NCBI GenBank assembly: GCA_026461385.1
Contig: JAPJNB010000165.1
Location: 1-57,767 of the forward strand
From: Akkermansiaceae bacterium
GTDB lineage: Bacteria; Verrucomicrobiota; Verrucomicrobiia; Verrucomicrobiales; Akkermansiaceae
Length of the DNA stretch: 57,767 nucleotides
Reading direction: 5' to 3'
The notes under the pieces are model-generated. The model saw only the letters and a program-made list of their open reading frames with translations. It ran no database searches and was not told the DNA's origin. Every line of letters begins with the position of its first letter. The stretch's first letter is position 1. Made by a program: the position numbers and the translations under genes. Below are positions 30,809 through 39,757 of this stretch, piece after piece.

Positions 30809-31957
30809 GTGATTTATCTCGATGCCAATGCCACGACGCCTCTTCTGCCTGAGGTGTTAGAGGCGATGTTGCCTTGGATGCGTGAGGGATACGCGAATCC
30901 ATCGGGGAGTTACTCGGCGGCCAAGTTGGCACGTCGCGCGATTGATGAAGCGCGAGGGCAGGTCGCCGAGTGGATTGGCGCAGATGCTGGGGAGATTGTT
31001 TTCACGGGAGGGGGCACGGAGAGTGTGAATGCCGCGCTCGTTTCGCTCGATCGCTTGGGGGCACCTGGGGCAGCAGTGGTTTCTGCCATCGAGCACAGTG
31101 CGGTTTTGCGTTGCGCTGAGAGTTTTTCGCGGGAGTTGGTTCGGGTTCCGGTGACCTCGGGTGGGCGGATCGAAATGGACGCATTTGCGACGGCTCTTGG
31201 TGGGGCATCGTTTGTTTCGTTGATGGCGGCGAACAATGAAACAGGCGTCATTCAACCGTTAGAGGAAGCGGCGGCGCTGGCGAGAGAACACCGAGTGCCC
31301 ATCCATACCGATGCGATTCAAGCGGCGGGGAAAATGGATCTAAACGTGAAGGCCTTGGGGGTGGATCTGCTTTCGTTGTCGGCACACAAATTTCATGGCC
31401 CTAAGGGAGTGGGGGCTCTTTACGTGCGTGAGGGGCTGCGGTTTGTGCCGATGCAGCATGGTGGGGGGCAGGAATCTGGGCGGCGATGTGGGACGGAGAA
31501 CACCGCGGGTATTGTGGGGATGGGTGCGGCTGCTGCGTGGATGAGTCGGGCAGTGGAAGTGTCACTCGCCGCATGCCGTGACGCCTTTGAAACACGATTG
31601 ATTCAAGGGATTTCTGGAGTGATTGTCAATGGAGATGTTAGAAATCGGTTAGTCAACACCAGTCACTTATCGTTCGACGGTTGTGATGCGGCGGGGCTCT
31701 TGATCCTGCTCGATGAGGCTGGGATTGCTTGTGCGGCAGGGTCTGCCTGCATGACTGGCAAGCAGCGGCCATCGCATGTCCAGTTGGCCATGGGAATCCC
31801 TGAGGCTCGCGCGAAGAGCAGCTTACGGATCAGCTTCTCAAGGCTCAATACCCTTGAAGATGCGCTTGTTGCGGCGGATGCCATGGTGAAAGCGGTCGAA
31901 AAACTCCGGCGAGTCCAAGGTGCTGGGGTGGGTCCAGTCGTGGTGTATTCTCGATGA
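30809..31957 (+). CDS. Cysteine desulfurase (NifS/IscS-like)
   Basis: IYLDANATTPLLPEVLEAM, ETGVIQP, SLSAHKFHGPKGVGALYVR, GTENTAGIVGMG, CAAGSACM. Confidence 0.92.
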   Translation: MIYLDANATTPLLPEVLEAMLPWMREGYANPSGSYSAAKLARRAIDEARGQVAEWIGADAGEIVFTGGGTESVNAALVSLDRLGAPGAAVVSAIEHSAVLRCAESFSRELVRVPVTSGGRIEMDAFATALGGASFVSLMAANNETGVIQPLEEAAALAREHRVPIHTDAIQAAGKMDLNVKALGVDLLSLSAHKFHGPKGVGALYVREGLRFVPMQHGGGQESGRRCGTENTAGIVGMGAAAAWMSRAVEVSLAACRDAFETRLIQGISGVIVNGDVRNRLVNTSHLSFDGCDAAGLLILLDEAGIACAAGSACMTGKQRPSHVQLAMGIPEARAKSSLRISFSRLNTLEDALVAADAMVKAVEKLRRVQGAGVGPVVVYSR

Positions 31958-31985
31958 GCTTTTTGCGGTGTTAGATTTTGTTAGG

Positions 31986-33794
31986 TTATCCACCGGTGCT
32001 CGCGGATTGGAGTTTGATGAGGGTTTTGCGGATTTTGAGGTCGGTGGTTCCATCGATTGCTTGGGCGAGCTGTTTGGCGAATGCGTCGCGCTGTTTGCTT
32101 CTTTTGAGTGTTTCTACCAGTGCCTCCTCGGCGGCTTTCTTTAGCGTGGGGTTTGGGTGAAATTGCACCACCGCCAGCAGATCTGGGAGTTGCTCGTCGC
32201 CTGAAAATGGGCTCAGAACTTGTAGGGCAGCGATCGCTGAGTTTATGTCCCTCGTCTTGCGTGCGAAGTCTAGCAGACTGGGGACCATCGCGCAGTTCGA
32301 GCGTTTTCCGATAACGGAGAGGATGAGTGCCTTGCGGGTCTCTGGTAGCAACTGCGTGCTGGTGCTCGCGAACTCGGTGAGGCATGAATCGAAGTTCGTC
32401 GCATCGGCCGGCTTTGCGATCGTTAGAAGGTGGAAGATCGTTTGCTGCATTTCTTCGGTGTCGGCATTCGCCGCTTCATTGAGAAACCGGTTCAATTCTG
32501 GGCCGGAGAGGATGATTTCTTTGGTGGTAGAAGATCGGGCTTGGTCGAGTAAAAGGCCGTGGCGTAGACTCTGCCGGTGCTGATCGATGCGTTTGGCGAG
32601 CAATGATCCAGCGAGAGCGAGCATCACGATGCCTGCCGCGGCGAACGTGATCCTGAGGCTGATTCTTGAGTCCTTCTGGAACTTGATGGGGGTGGCATGG
32701 GCTCCAACGGGGTGATGGATGGCAGAGGTCGCGATGGAGATTGGCGGCACAAGTGTCGCGCCGTAGAGACTCGGCTTGGAGCCTTCGGGTGGCAGGAGGG
32801 GTTGCGGCGCTGTGATCTTGACGAGTGGTGGGGGTGGATCTTGGGCGATTTCCTCGGGAGATGGCTCGAGTTTGGCGCCCGGTGGTGCTGCATGGGTGGC
32901 AAGCCGTGGTCTTGGTCCGGTCGCGCTGCGCGCGCGAGCTTTCCCCAAGCTCCGGGTTGGGGGGTGGTTCTGATCGTTTTGGAGGAACACCTGAAGGGCA
33001 TCGCGCGCGGATGCGGGGCGGTCGTTCCGCATGCGATTGATGATCCACATGATCCACTCGCTGGCCCACACTGGGATGTCGGCCCGAAGATCTTGCAGTG
33101 GAATCACGCGATGCTCGAGGTGGGCATTCATCACTGCCTCAACGGTCGTCCCTTGGAAGGGTTCGATGCAGGTCAGCGCTTGATAGTACACGCAGCCCAT
33201 TGCATAGAGGTCAGCGCGATCATCGAGCAATGCGCGTTCGAATTGCTCAGGCGCCATGAAGAAGATCGATCCGAAAACGGAATCTGAACATTTCAGCGCC
33301 TCGTGTGACTGCGCGTGGGTCAAGGTGGCGAGGCCGAAGTCCACGATTTTTGTTTGAAATTTTCCGGACGGCAGCCAGCTGAGCATCAAATTTGATGGCT
33401 TGATGTCGCTATGAATCATCTTGAGTTCATGGGCGGCGATCAATCCCTCCAGCGTATGAAGCGCGAGTTCGCGGAAGTCCGGCCAAGTCAAGGGTGCCTC
33501 TTGGATGAGCTCTTCGAGGGTTTTTCCGCTGATCAATTCCATCACCACGAAGGGGCCATCGGCATCCGATTCCACGTCGTAAATGGTGACGATGTTGGGG
33601 TGTTGGAGCGATGCGAGTGCGCCAGCCTCCTTGACCAATTGGTGAGTCGATTCCGCTTGGAGTGCTGGGTCGTCGGCCGTCACGGGGATCCGCTTGATGG
33701 CGACTTCGCGGTTCATCCGAGTGTCATAGGCGCGAAAAACCGCACCAAGTCCACCTTGGCCGATTTTCTCTCGAATCTCATAGCGTGTTTCCAT
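31986..33794 (-). CDS. Serine/threonine protein kinase with one TM segment and C-terminal helical repeats
   Basis: IGQGGLGAVFRAYD, IHSDIKPSNLML, IVDFGLA, GSIFFMAPEQF; TM near IRITFAAAGIVMLALAGSLLA. Confidence 0.92.
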   Translation of the reverse strand: METRYEIREKIGQGGLGAVFRAYDTRMNREVAIKRIPVTADDPALQAESTHQLVKEAGALASLQHPNIVTIYDVESDADGPFVVMELISGKTLEELIQEAPLTWPDFRELALHTLEGLIAAHELKMIHSDIKPSNLMLSWLPSGKFQTKIVDFGLATLTHAQSHEALKCSDSVFGSIFFMAPEQFERALLDDRADLYAMGCVYYQALTCIEPFQGTTVEAVMNAHLEHRVIPLQDLRADIPVWASEWIMWIINRMRNDRPASARDALQVFLQNDQNHPPTRSLGKARARSATGPRPRLATHAAPPGAKLEPSPEEIAQDPPPPLVKITAPQPLLPPEGSKPSLYGATLVPPISIATSAIHHPVGAHATPIKFQKDSRISLRITFAAAGIVMLALAGSLLAKRIDQHRQSLRHGLLLDQARSSTTKEIILSGPELNRFLNEAANADTEEMQQTIFHLLTIAKPADATNFDSCLTEFASTSTQLLPETRKALILSVIGKRSNCAMVPSLLDFARKTRDINSAIAALQVLSPFSGDEQLPDLLAVVQFHPNPTLKKAAEEALVETLKRSKQRDAFAKQLAQAIDGTTDLKIRKTLIKLQSASTGG

Positions 33795-33960
33795 TGTTCG
33801 AGTGCCACGCAGGATCCGACCTCATGGGGGCGGGTGCCTTCGACAATGGCTCGACTCCAAAAGCCAATTGCATCGCAATAACGTCTCGATTTGGGTCCTC
33901 GTCAACAGTCGGCGGGTTGATCTTGCCACGAAGCGGATTTTGTTCATCTTCGGCCCCGTT

Positions 33961-34623
33961 ATGATGCAGTCATTGATTGAAATTTGGTTCAGTTGGGTTC
34001 ACGAGTGGGGCTATGGTGGGGTGATTCTCCTGATGGCGATGGAAAGCTCGATTTTTCCAGTTCCGAGTGAGTTGGTGGTTCCACCGGCGGCAATTCTTGC
34101 GGCGCAGGGCGGGGGCATGTCCGCGCTGGGTGTGGTGTTGGCCGGGACGTTTGGATCGTGGCTTGGGTCGGCCATCACCTATTGGATTGCGTTTTTTGTA
34201 GGTCGGCCGGTGGTGATGCGTTTTGGGAAATTTTTCCTCATGCCACCCGAAAAAATCGAGCGAGCCGAGCGGTTCACCCATCGGTACCAAGGTGGCGGGA
34301 TCTTTTTTGCGCGGCTTTTGCCGGTGATTCGTCACTTGATCTCAATCCCCGCGGGAATCATCCGCATGGGCTTCCTCAAGTTCAGTGTGCTGACCGTGAT
34401 TGGATCCGCGATTTGGTGCGCTGTGCTTACGGTGCTCGGCCAAAAAGTGGGGAACCAATTGGACGCCCAGCAAATGGAGGCACTGAAAAATGGCAAGGGT
34501 GTCGATCTCACCCATTTGATTCATGCGGTGAAACATGAGGCGATTTGGGTCATTGCGGCCATCGCTTTGGTTGGTGGGCTTTATTTTCTCGCGCTTCGTC
34601 TTACTGACCGCAAGAGCGAGTGA
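33961..34623 (+). CDS. DedA/SNARE-associated family membrane protein
   Basis: MESSIFPVPSELVVPPAAILAAQG, GSWLGSAITYWIAFFVGR, FFARLLPVIRHLISIPAGI. Confidence 0.9.
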   Translation: MMQSLIEIWFSWVHEWGYGGVILLMAMESSIFPVPSELVVPPAAILAAQGGGMSALGVVLAGTFGSWLGSAITYWIAFFVGRPVVMRFGKFFLMPPEKIERAERFTHRYQGGGIFFARLLPVIRHLISIPAGIIRMGFLKFSVLTVIGSAIWCAVLTVLGQKVGNQLDAQQMEALKNGKGVDLTHLIHAVKHEAIWVIAAIALVGGLYFLALRLTDRKSE

Positions 34624-34631
34624 CCTTGGGT

Positions 34632-35642
34632 CTAACTGGACTCCGGACGTGAGTCGCGGTTGAGCAGATCCTTCATGGCGAGCGGTACGGGCTTGCCCTC
34701 GTGGAGAACGCTGAACACCGCATCGATGATGGGGGTGCGGACGCCCACTCGGCGGGCGGCCTCGTGAATCGACAACGTGTTAGGGATGCCCTCCGCGATC
34801 ATTCCGAGTGCGGCGACTGTTTCCTCAAGCGTCTTGCCGCTGCCCAGCGCGAGACCGACTCGGTGGTTGCGTGAGTGCTCCGAAAAGCAGGTTACGATCA
34901 GATCGCCAACGCCTGAGAGGCCTGAGAATGTTTCAAGTCGGCCGCCGAGCGCCGTGCCGAGGCGGGTCATTTCTGCGAGCGCACGGGTGACCAATGCGGC
35001 CACTGCATTGTCGCCGAGGCCGAGGCCATGGGCCATCCCTGCGGCGATTGCGTAGACGTTCTTAACCGCACCGCCAAACTCGATCCCTGCGAGGTCGTCG
35101 CTCGTGTAGGATCGGAAGTGGGGAAGGGTGAAAACGTTTTGAAGGCGCACTGCGAGGTCGTGGTCTGCCGCGCCGATCACCGCGCAGGTTGCCATCTCCG
35201 TGGCGATTTCCTCCGCGTGGTTCGGGCCAGAAAGCACCGCGATCGGATTCGTCGGGAAGATTTCTGCTAGAATCTGGCTCATGCGGTCACCGGTGGATTT
35301 TTCAATGCCTTTGGCGCACGAGAGTAAAATCGCATGGCTCGGGAGTCCTGCATCGCGAAGGTTGCGCGCGGTCTCGCGAGTGGCTGATGTTGGGACCGCG
35401 AAGATCACCAATGGGTGATTGAGTGCTTGGGCAAGCTCGGAGGATGCTCGGACATTTTCTGCTAGAATAATGTCGGTGAGATAGGTCGGGTTTTGGTGGC
35501 CACGATTGATCGAAGCCGCCATTGCGGCGTCGCGGCCGATGAGGACGATTTCATCGAGACGAGTCTCTAGCAGCTTTGCGATTGCGGTGCCGAATGAGCC
35601 CGAGCCGAGGATTGCTGCGGATTTCAACATCGCTTCATCCAT
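34632..35642 (-). CDS. gpsA: NAD(P)H-dependent glycerol-3-phosphate dehydrogenase
   Basis: AAILGSGSFGTAIAKLL, LSGPNHAEEIA, GAVKNVYAIAAGMAHGLGLGDNAVAAL; start inferred at 35642 or 35630. Confidence 0.93.
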   Translation of the reverse strand: MDEAMLKSAAILGSGSFGTAIAKLLETRLDEIVLIGRDAAMAASINRGHQNPTYLTDIILAENVRASSELAQALNHPLVIFAVPTSATRETARNLRDAGLPSHAILLSCAKGIEKSTGDRMSQILAEIFPTNPIAVLSGPNHAEEIATEMATCAVIGAADHDLAVRLQNVFTLPHFRSYTSDDLAGIEFGGAVKNVYAIAAGMAHGLGLGDNAVAALVTRALAEMTRLGTALGGRLETFSGLSGVGDLIVTCFSEHSRNHRVGLALGSGKTLEETVAALGMIAEGIPNTLSIHEAARRVGVRTPIIDAVFSVLHEGKPVPLAMKDLLNRDSRPESS

Positions 35643-36339
35643 CGGTCGATTTTGGTTTGCGGTTGAAGCGGTGTTCGGTGCCATCCATGAGGCGTTGGAT
35701 GTTTGACCGGTGCTTCCAAATGGCGAGGACCGCGATGAGGATGCTAAAGCCAAAGAGTGGTTTGTTCCAGGTGCCATTCTGGATTTTTCCATGAAGCCAC
35801 GATCCTAACAGAGTCATCAGCGGCAATGCGGCAGCGGCCACGATGCTTGCCAGTGAGACGTAGCGGCTGATGATGAAGACCAAAAGCCAAACGGCTGCGA
35901 GGATCAATACGGCGGCCGGCATCAGCGCGATTAAAACGCCTGCGGAGGTCGCGATGCCCTTGCCGCCCTTGAAGCCGACCCATGGCGAGTAATTGTGGCC
36001 CAGAATGGCAAATAGCCCCGCTAGCACTTGGAAAAACTGAGCGGTAAGCATCGGGAAATTCTGCGCATAAGGCGTGAGCTGGGGGATCAGCATCGGGTTT
36101 TTCATCCCCTCAAATCGGATGAGTGAGATCGCGATCACGGTGGGGATGAGACCCTTGAGCATGTCTAACACTAGGCAGATGATGCCATATTTTTTACCGA
36201 CCACTCGGAGCACATTGGTTGCGCCAATGTTTCCTGAGCCGTGCTCGCGGATGTTGACGCCCCGTGCCCGTGAAATGATCAGGCCGAAGGGGATCGAGCC
36301 TAACAAAAAGGCGATGATCGGCGAGAGCCAGAGTTGCAT
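35635..36339 (-). CDS. plsY: Glycerol-3-phosphate acyltransferase
   Basis: AFLLGSIPFGLIISR, REHGSGNIGATNVLRV, LGHNYSPWVGFKGGKGIATS. Confidence 0.95.
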   Translation of the reverse strand: MQLWLSPIIAFLLGSIPFGLIISRARGVNIREHGSGNIGATNVLRVVGKKYGIICLVLDMLKGLIPTVIAISLIRFEGMKNPMLIPQLTPYAQNFPMLTAQFFQVLAGLFAILGHNYSPWVGFKGGKGIATSAGVLIALMPAAVLILAAVWLLVFIISRYVSLASIVAAAALPLMTLLGSWLHGKIQNGTWNKPLFGFSILIAVLAIWKHRSNIQRLMDGTEHRFNRKPKSTDG

Positions 36340-36359
36340 GTCGCTTGGTTAGGGATGGT

Positions 36360-37010
36360 TCACTCGGCTTTGGCAGACTCGATCACCATGTTTTCGCTTG
36401 GAACATCGCCGGCTGGGGCTTCGATCTTTTCGCCGGTGCTTGGGTGGCGCATCGTTAGCATGCCGGTGGTGGTGGAGACACCCTTGATTTTATTCACGAC
36501 CTCCATGCCCTCGATTACCTTGCCGAACACTGCATACCCGCCATTGCTGGGGAAATTAAGCATGTCGTTGTCTGCGACGTTGATGAAGAACTGGGAGGTC
36601 GCACTGTTTGGGTCGTTGGTGCGTGCCATGGCGATGGTACCGGTCGAGTTTTTTAGGCCATTTTTGCCCTCGTTTACGATGCCTTTTCCGGTTTCTTTTT
36701 CCACGAGCTTGGTGCCATCCAGTGCGAATCCGCCACCTTGGATCATGAACCCGTCGATCACTCGGTGGAAGACGGTTCCGTCGTAATGCTTTTGGTTCAC
36801 ATAGCTGAGGAAATTGGCAACCGTGACCGGGGACTTTTCTGCATCGAGCTCGATGACGATGTCACCCTTGTTGGTTTTCAGACGAACCTTAGAGGCTTTT
36901 GCCACGGCAGGGGCGGGCGTGGTTGCGGGCTTTTCGGGTGCCTTGTCGGCTTTGCAGGACGCAAGGACCGCAAAAATGGCGAGCGAAATGAGAGAGAGTT
37001 TGCGTTTCAT
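36360..37010 (-). CDS. Cyclophilin-type peptidyl-prolyl isomerase, lipoprotein
   Basis: Lipobox LASC; YDGTVFHRVIDGFMIQGG, NSATSQFFINVADN. Confidence 0.92.
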   Translation of the reverse strand: MKRKLSLISLAIFAVLASCKADKAPEKPATTPAPAVAKASKVRLKTNKGDIVIELDAEKSPVTVANFLSYVNQKHYDGTVFHRVIDGFMIQGGGFALDGTKLVEKETGKGIVNEGKNGLKNSTGTIAMARTNDPNSATSQFFINVADNDMLNFPSNGGYAVFGKVIEGMEVVNKIKGVSTTTGMLTMRHPSTGEKIEAPAGDVPSENMVIESAKAE

Positions 37011-37080
37011 CCGGGAATCTCTAGGGCATGGAGGCGCAGGGTGCAAGCGCCGTTGAAGGGAAGGTGCGTGGAGGTTTTTG

Positions 37081-37920
37081 TCAGCCCCGCTTGGGTGCCA
37101 GCAAGCCGTACTTCGGGCTGAAGAGATAAGCCAAAACAAACAACAGTCCAAGGACGATCACAATCGCTGGGCCAGGCGCGATGCCGAATTTTCCTGACAC
37201 CAGTACCGCGAGAATTGATCCGATACCACCAATCAGGCCGCCACCCCAGAAGAGCGCCGAAGTCCGGTCGGTGAGGAGCGAGACCGTTGCGGCAGGAGTC
37301 ACCAGCAGTCCGACCGATAATACGCAGCCGACCGCCTGCAACGAGGAAACCAGTGCCATGACCAGCAGGGTGAAGATCAGGTATTGGATGAAGCGGACGG
37401 GTACCCCTTGTGCGGCGGCCACGTTGGGCTCGAACAGCGTGAGAAGGATGGGGCGCATCAGGAGATTCGTGATGAGCAAAATGAAGGCACCGATTCCGAA
37501 CGCGATCCAGATGTCGGCATTTCCCACGGCGATGATGTCTCCGAAGAGCCAGTGTTCCAGCTCTTGGCGCGTGTCGAGCTTCGGCAGGAGGGCGATGCCA
37601 GCAGCGAATGCGGCGGTGTATAGAACTGCGAGTGCGGTCCCTTGTTCCACTCGGTTTCCACGTGCGACCGCGACCGATCCCAATCCGACCAGCAAGGCAG
37701 CGAACAAGGCCCCAAAGAATGCGTTCCACTGACTCAGCGATCCTGTTAGAAAAATGCCGAGGGCGATTCCGGGAAGCATCGTGTGGGAGAGCGCGGAGAC
37801 CGAGAGTGCGTTGCGGCGCAAAACGACGAAGCCGCTGAAAAATCCATTCGCGAAGCCGATGAAACCAGCGGTGACGAGAGCGCGCTGGTAGAATGGATTC
37901 GTTAGAAGGTCGGTAATCAT
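37081..37920 (-). CDS. Metal ABC transporter permease (ZnuB/MntB family)
   Basis: FFSGFVVLRRNALSVSALSHTMLPGIALG, VSSLQAVGCVLSVGLLVTPAATVSLLTD. Confidence 0.9.
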   Translation of the reverse strand: MITDLLTNPFYQRALVTAGFIGFANGFFSGFVVLRRNALSVSALSHTMLPGIALGIFLTGSLSQWNAFFGALFAALLVGLGSVAVARGNRVEQGTALAVLYTAAFAAGIALLPKLDTRQELEHWLFGDIIAVGNADIWIAFGIGAFILLITNLLMRPILLTLFEPNVAAAQGVPVRFIQYLIFTLLVMALVSSLQAVGCVLSVGLLVTPAATVSLLTDRTSALFWGGGLIGGIGSILAVLVSGKFGIAPGPAIVIVLGLLFVLAYLFSPKYGLLAPKRG

Positions 37921-37923
37921 GGT

Positions 37924-38685
37924 TCAGGCGTGGGCAGCAGGTTCGGAAAAAGTCTGCTCGATCCTCTCAGGGGTAAGGATCTCGGAGACTGGGCCAAACG
38001 CAAGCGGTCGAGTGGCGAGGACCAAGGCCTCATCGAACAAGTTCGGCACGGTGTTCAGATCGTGATGCGAAGCGATCACGAGGCGGCCTTCGTGCGCGAG
38101 TTTCGCTAACAAATCGCCTAACAACTGCGAGGCATTGCGGTCGAGACCTGTGAAGGGTTCGTCTAACAGAAGAACGTGCGCTTCTTGCGCCAGAGCGCGA
38201 GCGAGGAAGGCGCGTTGCTGTTGGCCACCGGAAAGCTCGCGGATTTGTCGGTCCTGCAGGTCTTGGAGTGCGAGCGCCTCAAGCGCGCGGTCGACCGCCT
38301 CGGTATCGGCGCTTGAAAATGCCCGCCACCAGCCGGTTTGCGGGTAGCGGCCCATTTCGACGAGTCCGCGCACGGTGATCGGAAACGACCAGTCGACCTC
38401 CTCGCGCTGCGGTAGGTAGGCGAATTCGCGCGACCATTTTTTCACTGCGGTGCCTCGCCAGCGGATCGTGCCCGCCGTGCGGGGAACGAGGCCAGCGATC
38501 GCCTTCAGCAGGGTGCTTTTGCCCGCGCCGTTTGGGCCGATGAGTGCGACGCGATTCCCGCAGGACGTGGCGAGTGAAACATCGGCCAAGGCGAGGACGC
38601 GACGGTAATTCACCGAGACGTTCTCGATGACCAACTCGTGGTGGTGACCATGGTGGGCACAGCATTCGTGGTGGGCCTCGGTCAT
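37924..38685 (-). CDS. Metal ABC transporter ATP-binding protein (ZnuC/MntA family), His/Cys-rich N-terminus
   Basis: Walker A GPNGAGKST; ELSGGQQQRAFLARAL; N-terminus MTEAHHECCAHHGHHHE. Confidence 0.9.
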   Translation of the reverse strand: MTEAHHECCAHHGHHHELVIENVSVNYRRVLALADVSLATSCGNRVALIGPNGAGKSTLLKAIAGLVPRTAGTIRWRGTAVKKWSREFAYLPQREEVDWSFPITVRGLVEMGRYPQTGWWRAFSSADTEAVDRALEALALQDLQDRQIRELSGGQQQRAFLARALAQEAHVLLLDEPFTGLDRNASQLLGDLLAKLAHEGRLVIASHHDLNTVPNLFDEALVLATRPLAFGPVSEILTPERIEQTFSEPAAHA

Positions 38686-39125
38686 TTTCCTGAAATGGGA
38701 GTCGGAAGTTCGATGAAATCGTCGATGTCGCCCACGGCGTCGAAGACGTGGACGAAGGTTTCCTGTTTTGGAACGTCGAAGGTGATTTTCGCGAAGCGGT
38801 GCTCGTCGGGAACTGTGGCATTTCTCCAATGGATGCTGATGGCGATCCGCGGATTTTTCGGATCCATTAGAAGTTTTCCCGAGATGGAGGAGGTGTCGGT
38901 GGCGAGTTGGACGGGGTGGCCTGCATCGAGGCTGATGGCGGCGGCCGACGCGGAAAGCAGTAGGTTGAAGGGAACGGTCATCCCTTCCAGCTTTGAAATG
39001 GGTGCGTGGGTGATAGGCGGCAAAGCTGGGGTTGCCCTCTGAGTGGTGACATGCAACAAGCCAGCCCCCGTTGCCGCAAGGACGAGGGCAAGGAGAATGG
39101 ATCGAATCAAGGGCGAACCGCGCAC
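38682..39125 (-). CDS. Hypothetical exported/anchored protein
   Basis: N-terminal hydrophobic segment SILLALVLAATGAGLL; overlaps the ABC ATPase start by 4 nt. Confidence 0.65.
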   Translation of the reverse strand: MRGSPLIRSILLALVLAATGAGLLHVTTQRATPALPPITHAPISKLEGMTVPFNLLLSASAAAISLDAGHPVQLATDTSSISGKLLMDPKNPRIAISIHWRNATVPDEHRFAKITFDVPKQETFVHVFDAVGDIDDFIELPTPISGK

Positions 39126-39235
39126 GGGATCACGTTGGGCGTTCTTGGGCGAAGATGCAAGACACTTGGGGGCATGGTGCGTTGCGGCGCAAAAAATGGA
39201 TGGTCATTGCACGGGGGATTGCCTAGGTAGTGGGC

Positions 39236-39745
39236 ATGCAAATTTACCTTGTCATGACGGTGCTCGGTGCTGACCGACCCGGACTCGTCAGTTCATTGGC
39301 CGATGCGGTGTCGAGTCATGGCGGAAATTGGTTAGAGAGCCGCATGTCGCGCTTGGCAGGCCAATTCGCTGGGATTGTGCGCATCGAATGTCCGTCGGAT
39401 GCGGTGGATGCCCTGATCCACGAATTGCAGGCTCCTGGGGTTTCTGGGCTCACGATTCAGGCGGTTCGCGAGCCGGTCAATGAGCCCATTGTGCGGCGGA
39501 CCTTTGCGGTCGAGGTGTTCGGAAATGATCGCCCCGGGATCGTCCGTGAGCTCTCGGCGGCCATCGCAAATGCCGGTGGCAACATCGAGGAATTGACCAC
39601 CGGTCTTGAGAGTGCACCGATGAGCGGCCAGCCGATGTTCCGAGCGCACGGACTGATTTCCATCCAAGATGGCAGCGAACCTGCCGCGTTTGCAACCGTG
39701 ATCGAAGGACTTGGAGACGATCTCACGGTGGATGTTTCCGCGTGA
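39236..39745 (+). CDS. ACT-domain protein (GcvR-like)
   Basis: YLVMTVLGADRPGLVSSLADAVSSHGGNWLESRMSRLAGQFAGIVRI and a second ACT domain NDRPGIVRELSAAIANAGGNIEEL. Confidence 0.85.
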   Translation: MQIYLVMTVLGADRPGLVSSLADAVSSHGGNWLESRMSRLAGQFAGIVRIECPSDAVDALIHELQAPGVSGLTIQAVREPVNEPIVRRTFAVEVFGNDRPGIVRELSAAIANAGGNIEELTTGLESAPMSGQPMFRAHGLISIQDGSEPAAFATVIEGLGDDLTVDVSA

Positions 39746-39757
39746 TCGGCCGGCCTG

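Noticed and set aside
31986-33794. Large opposite-strand ORFs (e.g. 32476-33069, 32697-33287) within the kinase gene
   Set aside because: Frame shadows of a strong GC-rich coding gene, with Arg/Pro/Gly-biased composition and no domains.
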